Below are positions 7,986 to 14,680 of a stretch of 64,000 nucleotides of DNA, one piece after another. The first letter of the stretch is position 1. Each line of letters starts with the position of its first letter. This stretch comes from Longimicrobium sp. (GTDB taxonomy: Bacteria > Gemmatimonadota > Gemmatimonadetes > Longimicrobiales > Longimicrobiaceae), in assembly GCA_036389795.1 (NCBI GenBank), contig DASVWD010000021.1:43800-107799 (forward strand), written 5' to 3'. The notes below the pieces were generated by a model, which saw nothing but the letters and a program-made list of their open reading frames with translations, did not search any database and was not told the origin of the DNA. The translations under genes were made by a program, and so were the position numbers.

Positions 7986-8561
7986 TCAGCCGAGCGCGCC
8001 CAGCAGGTCGTTGATGCGGTCCAGCAGGTCCACGATGCGGCCGATGGCGCCGCCGGCGTCCAGCAGCCCCGCCACCGCGCACAGCAGGTTGCCCAGCAGG
8101 TTGCCCGGGCCGGGCACCGCCGTGATGTCGAGCGAGATGGCGGACAGGTCCACCACCAGCCCCAGCAGGTCCAGGTTCAGCGGACCCAGGTCCAGCGTCA
8201 GGATCTTGCACGAGCGGCCGCCCGAGCCGTCGCCCAGCAGGTCGAGCGGGATGTCGGTGAAGGTCTGCACGATCTGGGTGACCACGCCCGCCTGCGTGGC
8301 GGTGCCGGTCAGCACGCCCGAGGCCACGAGCTGCCCGTCGTCCAGCCCCAGCTCGGTGATGTCCAGCAGCCCCGTGAAGGTGCCGCCGCCGGGGAGCGCG
8401 CCGGTCACGGGGATGTCGGTGAGCAGGGTCGACGGCGCGCGGGCGAACGACGCGTCGGTGGGCGTGAGCCCCCGGTCCTCGACCTGGACCGGGGAGCTGT
8501 CCGAGCACGACACGGCCACCAGGGCCACGCCGAGCACGGCGAGGAAGCGGCGAACTGCCAT
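7986..8561 (-). CDS. Secreted lipoprotein B of a duplicated pair, unknown function
   Basis: Protein of 191 residues with a lipoprotein signal (MAVRRFLAVLGVALVAVSCS). Like its neighbour it carries TDIPVTGALPGGGTFTGLLD near 48 and a CKILTLDLGPLNLDLLG segment near 125. A longer Leu/Gly/Asp-rich C-terminus (GRIVDLLDRINDLLGALG) is missing from lipoprotein A. ATG 8561 is preceded by ggaggaccca. The leader holds an apparently intact GEMM-I riboswitch, so expression is probably set by a cyclic dinucleotide. That would suit a surface or matrix protein, but the role is inference. Confidence 0.7.
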   Translation of the reverse strand: MAVRRFLAVLGVALVAVSCSDSSPVQVEDRGLTPTDASFARAPSTLLTDIPVTGALPGGGTFTGLLDITELGLDDGQLVASGVLTGTATQAGVVTQIVQTFTDIPLDLLGDGSGGRSCKILTLDLGPLNLDLLGLVVDLSAISLDITAVPGPGNLLGNLLCAVAGLLDAGGAIGRIVDLLDRINDLLGALG

Positions 8562-8689
8562 TGGGTCCTCCTTCGGCGGGGCGCGGCCCCGCGGTGGGTG
8601 GTGCATGGCGGCGAAGCGCGGAGTGCCGCTTCGCCGCGAGCCCGGTGCGCCCTGCGGGAGGCGCCCCGGCAGCGAAAAGCCGCCGGCGC

Positions 8690-8709
8690 CGATACACCCG
8701 GGTGTATCG
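8690..8709. promoter_or_regulatory. Perfect 20-base palindrome next to the unit B aptamer
   Basis: cgatacacccgggtgtatcg is its own reverse complement and starts directly after the 3' strand of aptamer stem P1 on the minus strand. It could form the expression-platform hairpin or a DNA-binding site. Unit A has no equivalent. Confidence 0.5.
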
Positions 8710-8804
8710 ATGCTGGCGGCCCGGCTGGCGTGGCGACCCGGGGGTCGCGGTAGCCCCGCGGCTCTGCGTCCCCGCCTTTCGGCGGGTTTGCTCTGAGCAG
8801 CACC
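8709..8804 (-). promoter_or_regulatory. GEMM-I class cyclic dinucleotide riboswitch aptamer, unit B
   Basis: On the minus strand the transcript reads a seven-base-pair P1 (ggtgctg with cagcatc), then cagagcaaac, a perfect P1b hairpin with a GAAA tetraloop (acccgccgaaaggcggggac), the hallmark gacgcagagcc, and a second helical arm ending gccagccgggccgcc. These are the conserved elements of the c-di-GMP-I (GEMM-I) family. By my alignment to the Vibrio Vc2 aptamer, position 20 is A rather than G. That change is associated with the 3',3'-cGAMP-responsive or dual-specific subclass. It lies about 150 bases upstream of the lipoprotein B start codon. Confidence 0.8.
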
Positions 8805-8861
8805 TTTCGCGTTCCGCGAGCGCCGGGGGGCGGCGGTCGCGGGCGGAACCCCGGCTGCAAT

Positions 8862-8905
8862 TCGCATTCACAAGTTTACGCCGCAGGAGAGCGGAAAAAT
8901 GGTAA
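8862..8905 (-). promoter_or_regulatory. Probable promoter block conserved between duplicated units
   Basis: The minus-strand block taaacttgtgaatgc here matches taaacttgtgtatgc at about 7684-7698 of unit A, at the same distance upstream of the aptamer. taaact is a plausible -10. No clear -35 was found, so this is a conservation-based guess. Confidence 0.35.
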
Positions 8906-9087
8906 GCGAATATTCAGCTTGCGCTTGTGATTTTGTGGCCTATTACAAGCTACCAACTCTGGGGCGGAAATCCGTAACAGATTAAAAACAAACAACTTGC
9001 ATCTGGTGTAACTGAAACGCCTGCGGGGAGCAGATTGGAAGCGACGGGAGACGGAGCGCGAGGCGGCTCTCGATCAACTTTTTGAAA

Positions 9088-9126
9088 AAAACCGGTCCGG
9101 CGGATACCCACCCGCCGACCGGTTCG
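9088..9126 (-). terminator. Rho-independent terminator of ppk
   Basis: On the minus strand aaccggtcggcggg pairs with cgccggaccggtt, followed by tttttcaaaaag. It lies about 75 bases after the ppk stop codon. The rest of the 8562-9198 gap holds the riboswitch, the promoter block and an AT-rich stretch near 8890-8990. Confidence 0.75.
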
Positions 9127-9198
9127 TAATCAGCGCTCAGGACTCGACCCACGCTCCCGAGCACTTCGCACTTCGCACTCAGGACTTCGCACCGCCGT

Positions 9199-11469
9199 TC
9201 AGACGTTCACCTCCCACGGGCGCGCGCTCCTGCGGCTGCGCTCCAGCGCGTCGCGCATGAGCAGCTCGTGGTAGTTGACCTCGGGCTCGTCGGGGGCGGG
9301 GCTGCGCTGCACGTAGCGGCCGTCGGGGTGCAGGTCCCAGGCGAGGCGGTTGTCGGCCAGCGCGTAGTGGAGGATCTGCACCAGGCGGTCCCGGAGCGCG
9401 GCGTCCAGCACCGGCACCACCGTCTCCACCCGCTCGTTCAGGTTGCGCTCCCGCCAGTCTGCGCTGCCGATGAAGATCTCGGGGTCGCCCCGGTTGTGGA
9501 AGTAGTAGACGCGGTCGTGCTCCAGGAAGCGGCCCACGATGCTGACCACGCGGATGTTCTCGCTGAAGCCGCGCAGCCCCGGGCGCAGCCGGCTGTGCCC
9601 GCGCACGATCAGGTCCACGCGCACCCCGGCGCGCGAGGCGCGGTAGAGCTCCTTGATGACGCCGGGGTCGTCCAGCGCGTTCATCTTGGCGATGATCCGC
9701 CCGTCGCCGGTGCGCTCGTGCTGCGCCACCTCTCGGGCGATGCGCTCCTCGAACACCCGCCGCATGTCACGCGGCGCGACCACGAGCTGCGAGTACTGCT
9801 GGTCGGGCGCGTAGCCGGTGAGGAAGTGGAAGAGGTTCACCAGGTCGTCGCCCACCTCCGCGTTGGCGGTGAGCAGCCCCACGTCGGTGTAGACGCGCGC
9901 CGTGCCCGCGTGGTAGTTCCCCGTGCCGATGTGGCAGTAGGTGCGCGGCCGCCCCCCCTCGTCGCGCACGATCAGCGTGACCTTGCTGTGCGTCTTGAGC
10001 CCCACCAGGCCGTAGGTGACGTGCACCCCGGCGTCCTCGAGCATCTCGGCGCCGCGGATGTTGTTCTCCTCGTCGAAGCGCGCGGTCACCTCGATCAGCA
10101 CCGCCACCTGCTTCCCCCGCTCGGCCGCGCGGAGCAGCGCCCTCACGATCGGACTCTCGGCGCCGGTGCGGTAGAGCGTCTGCTTGATCCCGATCACCCG
10201 CGGGTCGTCGGCCGCCTCCTCCAGCAGCCGCTGCACGCTGCCGGTGAAGGAGTCGTACGGGTGGTGCACCAGGATGTCGCCGCGGCGCAGGATGGCGAAG
10301 ATGTTGCGCTCCTCCTCGGTCTCGCCCTCGTGCTGCAGCGGGTCGGGGACCACCGGCTCCCACGGCTCGTAGCGGTGCGCGGGGATGTCCAGGTCGGCCA
10401 GCCGCGCGCAGTCGGAGAGCGCCATCGGGCCCGAAGCCTCGTAGACGTCGTCGTCCTCCAGCTCCAGCTCGCGCAGCAGGAGCTGGCGCACCTCCTTCGA
10501 CATCTCGCGGTCCACCTCGAGGCGCACCACGGGGGCGAAGCGGCGCTCGCGCAGCTCCTCGGAGATCATCGCCAGCAGGTCTTCGGCGGCGTCGCCGCGG
10601 CGCACGTCGGCGTTGCGGGTGACGCGGAAGGCGTGGGCGCTCACGATCTCCATCCCCCGGAAGAGCTGGCCCACGTTGGCCTGGATCACCTGCTCCACGG
10701 GGACGAAGTGGAAGCGCGACTCCGAGTGCGGCACCGGGAGCCAGCGCCCCTGCGCCGAGGGCACCTTGACGCGCGCGAAGTGGTAGGTGCTGCGCGCGGC
10801 GTGGCGCATGAGCACGGCCAGCGAGATGCTCAGGTTGGAGATGAAGGGGAAGGGGTGCCCGGGGTCCACCGCCAGCGGGGTGAGCACCGGGTAGATCTGC
10901 TCGCGGAAGTAGTGGTCGAGCGCGGCGCGCTGCCGCTCGTCGAGCTCGGCGTAGTGCGAGACCACCACCCCGGCCTCGGAGCGCAGGAGCGGCTTGAGCG
11001 TGCGCTCCCAGGCGTCGGCGAGCGCCAGGTACATCTCCAGCGCCTCCTCGCCGATCAGCTGCAGCTGGTCGGCGGGGGTGCGCCCGTCCATCGACAGCAG
11101 CTGCACGCGCGCGGCCTGCTGGCGCTTGAGGCCGCCCACGCGCTTCTGGAAGAACTCGTCGAGGTTGGCGGCGGCGATGGCCAGGAAGCGCACCCGCTCC
11201 AGGAGCGGGGTGCGCGCGTCCAGCGCCTGGTGGAAGACGCGCCAGTTGAAGTCCAGCAGCCCCAGCTCGCGGTTGAAGTACAGCGAGGGGTGGTCGAGGT
11301 CGGCGCCGCGCGGCAGCGGCAGCGGCGACACCGAGCGCGGCACCCGGGGCAGCGCCACCCCGCCGGCCGTGGGGAAGCCGCGCGGCGGCCGCGCCCGCGT
11401 CCGGGGGGGCGGGGGGGCTTCGTCGGGGAGGGAGACCGCGCGTTCCTCGGCACGCATGGAGAAGCTCAC
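9199..11469 (-). CDS. ppk1: Polyphosphate kinase 1
   Basis: Protein of 756 residues that reversibly polymerises the gamma-phosphate of ATP into polyphosphate at the membrane. The N and head domains are complete (LYFNRELGLLDFNWRVFHQA near 55; FLAIAAANLDEFFQKRVGGL near 90). The two phospholipase-D-like halves hold the catalytic histidines: THSKVTLIV near 493, HIGTGNYHAG near 511, and FLEHDRVYYF near 653 with IGSADWRERNLNERVE. Length matches the family. The recorded start is GTG 11469; ATG 11457, four codons in, is equally possible and neither has a good ribosome site. It lies downstream of the CNNM gene on the same strand. Confidence 0.95.
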   Translation of the reverse strand: MSFSMRAEERAVSLPDEAPPPPRTRARPPRGFPTAGGVALPRVPRSVSPLPLPRGADLDHPSLYFNRELGLLDFNWRVFHQALDARTPLLERVRFLAIAAANLDEFFQKRVGGLKRQQAARVQLLSMDGRTPADQLQLIGEEALEMYLALADAWERTLKPLLRSEAGVVVSHYAELDERQRAALDHYFREQIYPVLTPLAVDPGHPFPFISNLSISLAVLMRHAARSTYHFARVKVPSAQGRWLPVPHSESRFHFVPVEQVIQANVGQLFRGMEIVSAHAFRVTRNADVRRGDAAEDLLAMISEELRERRFAPVVRLEVDREMSKEVRQLLLRELELEDDDVYEASGPMALSDCARLADLDIPAHRYEPWEPVVPDPLQHEGETEEERNIFAILRRGDILVHHPYDSFTGSVQRLLEEAADDPRVIGIKQTLYRTGAESPIVRALLRAAERGKQVAVLIEVTARFDEENNIRGAEMLEDAGVHVTYGLVGLKTHSKVTLIVRDEGGRPRTYCHIGTGNYHAGTARVYTDVGLLTANAEVGDDLVNLFHFLTGYAPDQQYSQLVVAPRDMRRVFEERIAREVAQHERTGDGRIIAKMNALDDPGVIKELYRASRAGVRVDLIVRGHSRLRPGLRGFSENIRVVSIVGRFLEHDRVYYFHNRGDPEIFIGSADWRERNLNERVETVVPVLDAALRDRLVQILHYALADNRLAWDLHPDGRYVQRSPAPDEPEVNYHELLMRDALERSRRSARPWEVNV

Positions 11470-11548
11470 ATCGGAAGGGTCGGAACATCCACCCCCACAA
11501 CATTAGTCGCGCTGCGGCGGATGTAAACCATTGTGGTTGTTACGGCGT

Positions 11549-12871
11549 TCAGGGTTCCCCCGGGGACGAGCGGCCGGCGCGCGGGGTCACCAGCACCTTG
11601 TCGACGCGGTTGCCGTCCATGTCCATCACTTCCACCCGCATCTCGTCGGTCTCGAAGTGGTCGCCGGCGCTCGGCACCCGCCCCAGCTGCGTGGCGACGA
11701 AGCCGCCCACGGTGTGGTACTCGTGCCGGTCTTCCCCGCGGCGCTCCTCCAGCTCCAGCAGGTCGCGCAGCTCGTCCATCAGCACGCCGCCGTCCACCAG
11801 GAGCGACCCGTCGTCGCGGCGCACCACCTCGGGATCGGCGTGCGCGCCCTCCAGGTGGATGTCGCCGACGATCTCCTCCACCAGGTCCTTGAGCGTCACC
11901 AGCCCGTCGGTGCCGCCGTACTCGTCGACCACCAGCGCCACCTCGTGGCCGCCCTGGCGCATCCGCTCCAGCACCCGGAGCGCGCGCACCGTGCCGGGGA
12001 CGAAGAGCGGCTCGCGGGCCACGGCGCGGAGGCTGGTGTCGCGCTCCTGGAGCCCCGCGGCCCACAGGTCGCGCACGGAGACGATCCCCAGCACGTCGTC
12101 CAGCGAGCCGTCGCAGAGGGGGAAGTGCTGGTGCGCCGCCTCCAGCATGATCCGCCGGTGCACCTCGGGCGGGTCGGCCACGTCGAGCCAGACGACGTCC
12201 ACGCGCGGCGTCATCACGGTGGAGACGCGCTGGTCGGCCAGCCAGAAGACGCGCTCCACCAGCTCCCGCTCCTCGGCGCTGAAGACGCCCGCCTCGGTGC
12301 CCTGCTCGATGAGCCCCGACACCTCGGCCTCGGTGACGGGCGGCTCCTCGGGGCGGCGGATGCGCAGCACCGAGAGCACCACGTCGGTGGAGACGGTGAG
12401 CAGCGCCACCAGCGGCCGGCCGAGCCGGGAGAGCAGGCTCATGGGCGGCGCCACCAGCTCGGCGATCTTCTCGGGGTTGTTGAGCCCGATCCGCTTGGGC
12501 ACCAGCTCGCCCAGCACCAGCGAGAAGTAGGTGATGGCGAGCACCACGGCGGCCAGCGCGATCGCTTCGGCGTACTCCGCCAGCGCCGGGGTGCGGGCGA
12601 TCGCTCCGGCCAGGGGCTCGGAGAGCTTGGCCCCGCCGTACGCGCCCGCCAGGATCCCCACCAGGGTGATCCCCACCTGCACGGTGGCCAGGAAGCGCGA
12701 CGGGTCCTCGGCCAGCGCCAGGGCGCGGCGGGCGCCGGCGCTCCCCTCGTCGGCCCGGTGCCGGAGCCGCGACTTGCGCGCCGAGACCACGGCGATCTCG
12801 CTCATGGCGAAGACGCCGTTGAGGAGCAGCAGGAAGAGGACGAGGAGGACCTGGAGCACTACGTCCGACAT
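11549..12871 (-). CDS. CNNM/CorC family membrane protein (DUF21, CBS pair, CorC_HlyC)
   Basis: Protein of 440 residues with three to four N-terminal transmembrane helices forming the DUF21 domain (VLLVLFLLLLNGVFAMSEIA; SLVLGELVPKRIGL near 130), a CBS pair (VFWLADQRVSTVMTPRVDVV near 210; ALVVDEYGGTDGLVTL near 305) and a C-terminal CorC/HlyC domain (YHTVGGFVATQLGRVP near 390). The family is linked to magnesium or sodium homeostasis; the old label hemolysin is misleading. ATG 12871 has gaagg eight bases upstream and opens directly into the first helix. The ppk gene lies 80 bases downstream, so they may be one transcript. Confidence 0.9.
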   Translation of the reverse strand: MSDVVLQVLLVLFLLLLNGVFAMSEIAVVSARKSRLRHRADEGSAGARRALALAEDPSRFLATVQVGITLVGILAGAYGGAKLSEPLAGAIARTPALAEYAEAIALAAVVLAITYFSLVLGELVPKRIGLNNPEKIAELVAPPMSLLSRLGRPLVALLTVSTDVVLSVLRIRRPEEPPVTEAEVSGLIEQGTEAGVFSAEERELVERVFWLADQRVSTVMTPRVDVVWLDVADPPEVHRRIMLEAAHQHFPLCDGSLDDVLGIVSVRDLWAAGLQERDTSLRAVAREPLFVPGTVRALRVLERMRQGGHEVALVVDEYGGTDGLVTLKDLVEEIVGDIHLEGAHADPEVVRRDDGSLLVDGGVLMDELRDLLELEERRGEDRHEYHTVGGFVATQLGRVPSAGDHFETDEMRVEVMDMDGNRVDKVLVTPRAGRSSPGEP

Positions 12872-12923
12872 CGGGTGCCTTCGGGCTGGTGCGCGGTTCG
12901 TGCTTCCGTGCGAAGATACTACC

Positions 12924-13035
12924 AAGTGCGAAAGTGCGAGAGTGCGAGAGTGCGAAAGTACGCACTGCCGCACCGTGCGCTCCTCTCCAGACTCGAGTCA
13001 CTTTCGCACTTTCGCACTCACGCACTCACGCACTA
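12924..13035. repeat. Heptanucleotide microsatellite between divergent CNNM and EamA genes
   Basis: agtgcga and agtgcgag units run from 12924 to about 12965. Their reverse complement (cactttcgcactttcgcact, then cactcacg units) runs from about 12999 to 13034. The right end stops six bases before the EamA start codon. Similar tracts lie at 9160-9193, 22940-22968, 24236-24260, 31138-31276, 36222-36255, 51301-51416, 56236-56303 and 57752-57778. Confidence 0.85.
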
Positions 13036-13040
13036 TCCGG

Positions 13041-13934
13041 ATGGGCTACCTCTTCGTCCTCGCCGCCGCCGTCCTCTGGGGGCTGATCGGTCCGGTGTCG
13101 CGGCTGGCGCTGCAGGGCGGGGTCGGGCCGCTGGAGATCGCCTTCTGGCGGGCGCTGATCGCGGCCGCCTGCTTCGGCGCGCACGCGCTGGCGCTCGGGA
13201 AGACGCGCCTGGAGCGGCGCGACCTGCCGGCGGTGGCGGCGTTCGGGATCGTGGGGGTGGCGCTCCTCTTCGCCTCGTACTTCTACGCGGTGCAGACGGG
13301 CGGGGCGGCGCTCGCGTCGGTGCTGCTGTACACGGCGCCCGTGTGGGTGGCCGTCTTCTCCGCGCTCTTCCTGCGCGAGCGGATGACGGGGCGCAAGCTG
13401 GCGGCGATCGGGCTGGCGGTGGCCGGGGTGGTGGGGATCGCGGCGACGAGCGGCGGGGGCGGGGTGCGGTTGGGGGCGGCGGCGCTCTTCTGGGGGCTCC
13501 TCTCCGGGTGGTCGTACGCGCTCTACTACCTGTTCGGCAAGCGCTACTTCGAGCGCTACCACGCGGCGACGCTCTTCCTGTACGCGCTCCCGGTGGGCGC
13601 GCTGGCGCTCCTGCCGCTGGTGCGCTTCGCGCCGAAGACGGCCGCCGCGTGGGCGGCCATCGTCTTCCTGGCGGTGGTGCCCACCTACCTCTCGTACCTC
13701 TTCTACAGCGCGGGGCTGCGCCGGGTGGAGGCCACCCGCGCCGCCACGGTGGCCACCATCGAGCCGGTGGTCGCCGCCGTGGCCGCCTGGCTGGCCTGGG
13801 GCGAGCGCCTGGGCCTCGGCGGCTACCTCTTCGCCTGCCTCATCGTCGCGGCCGTGGTCCTGATGGTGACGGGCGGCCGCTCCGGCGCGACGGACCCTCC
13901 TTCCGCGACGGAGGGGCTGGACGTGCACCCGTGA
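13041..13934 (+). CDS. EamA/DMT family transporter
   Basis: Ten-helix exporter of 297 residues made of two EamA repeats (residues 1-135 and 150-285), with the family pattern of FWRALIAAACFG near 35, LYTAPVWVAVFSALFLRERM near 98 and ATVATIEPVVAAVAAWLAWG near 240. Members move metabolites such as amino acids; the substrate is unknown. ATG 13041 is the only start that keeps the first helix. It has no visible Shine-Dalgarno because the heptanucleotide repeat fills the leader. A stem-loop follows at 13942-13970. Confidence 0.9.
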   Translation: MGYLFVLAAAVLWGLIGPVSRLALQGGVGPLEIAFWRALIAAACFGAHALALGKTRLERRDLPAVAAFGIVGVALLFASYFYAVQTGGAALASVLLYTAPVWVAVFSALFLRERMTGRKLAAIGLAVAGVVGIAATSGGGGVRLGAAALFWGLLSGWSYALYYLFGKRYFERYHAATLFLYALPVGALALLPLVRFAPKTAAAWAAIVFLAVVPTYLSYLFYSAGLRRVEATRAATVATIEPVVAAVAAWLAWGERLGLGGYLFACLIVAAVVLMVTGGRSGATDPPSATEGLDVHP

Positions 13935-13941
13935 AGCGAAA

Positions 13942-13970
13942 CCCGGCTCCGCGGGCATCGCGGAACCGGG
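13942..13970. terminator. Stem-loop between convergent EamA and MarR genes
   Basis: cccggctccgcg pairs with cgcggaaccggg around ggcat. No T-run is present, but it sits in the 77-base gap between convergent genes and could serve both. Confidence 0.55.
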
Positions 13971-14011
13971 GTCTCTGGAACTTTCAGGACCAGCGTCGGC
14001 CCGGAACGGAC

Positions 14012-14506
14012 TCAGCCGGTCTCGACCGCCTCCAGCGCCTCGGCGTTGTCGCGCGCGGACTCCAGCAGCTCGATCAGCGTCTCCAGCCGGTCGCGGCCCA
14101 GGTGGCCGAGCTGGCGGCAGTGCAGCTCCGTGATCTGGTGGTCGAGCGGGGCGATCGCCGCGAGGCCCGCGGGGGTGATGCGCGTCCACACCACGCGGCG
14201 GTCCTCGGTGCATCGCCAGCGCTCGGCCAGGCCGCGCTTCTCCAGCCGGTCCAGCAGGCGGGTGACGTCGGGGTCGCGGGTGATCATCCGCTCGCCGATC
14301 TCGCCGGCGGTGAGCCCCTGCTCACCCGCGCCGCGCAGGATGCGCAGCACGTTGTACTGCGTCAGCGTCAGGTCGTGCTGCTTGAGCAGCTCCGACGCTC
14401 CCTGCGACAGCGTGTTGGCCGTGCGCAGCACGTTCAGGAAGGCCTCTTCTTCGAGGCTGGGAAACGGCTTGCTCTGCCTGATCTGCGCCTGGATCTTCCC
14501 CGGCAT
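14012..14506 (-). CDS. MarR family transcriptional regulator
   Basis: Winged-helix DNA-binding dimer of 164 residues. The recognition region is LTAGEIGERMITRDPDVTRLLDRLEKRGLAE (about 65-95, conserved MITRDPDVTRLLDRL core), followed by the wing (RCTEDRRVVWTRITPAG). N- and C-terminal helices would form the dimer. ATG 14506 is preceded by cgggaggcgggg, a good ribosome site. It faces the EamA gene convergently. MarR proteins often control a nearby exporter, but here the link is only proximity. Confidence 0.9.
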   Translation of the reverse strand: MPGKIQAQIRQSKPFPSLEEEAFLNVLRTANTLSQGASELLKQHDLTLTQYNVLRILRGAGEQGLTAGEIGERMITRDPDVTRLLDRLEKRGLAERWRCTEDRRVVWTRITPAGLAAIAPLDHQITELHCRQLGHLGRDRLETLIELLESARDNAEALEAVETG

Positions 14507-14624
14507 CCCCGCCTCCCGAGTGTGCACGCTTTGAATCCCCTGCGAGAAGGCTAGTCCTGCAAACAGAGGTGTCAAGGGAGTCACTCGTACGGATAGACGA
14601 CAGCGGGAGATTCCGGCAAGCGGA

Positions 14625-14654
14625 ACGGCCCGCGGAGTCACCTCCGCGGGCCGT
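14625..14654 (-). terminator. Strong hairpin after the VIT/VWA gene
   Basis: acggcccgcggag pairs with ctccgcgggccgt with a four-base loop. It lies 27 bases past the stop codon on the minus strand and lacks a T-run. Confidence 0.6.
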
Positions 14655-14680
14655 CCCGTCCGCTCACCGTCCGCGGGCCG

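Larger units (their letters stand above)
6798..9110 (-). repeat. Tandem duplicated unit: terminator, lipoprotein gene, riboswitch-like leader, promoter region
   Basis: Unit A (about 6798-7860) and unit B (about 7925-9110) align in order: G/C terminator, lipoprotein gene, ggaggacc ribosome site, a leader starting with gcggcgaagcgcgga, the GEMM-like aptamer, a conserved taaacttgtg(t/a)atgc block (minus strand), and an upstream block with ttccgtaa and aactgaaacg or gctgaaacg. Divergence is substantial, so the duplication is not recent. Confidence 0.75.

Noticed and set aside
9268..11526. 752-codon open frame on the plus strand opposite ppk1
   Set aside because: Composition is Val/His/Ala-rich filler typical of antisense frames in high-GC DNA; ppk1 on the minus strand explains the region fully.
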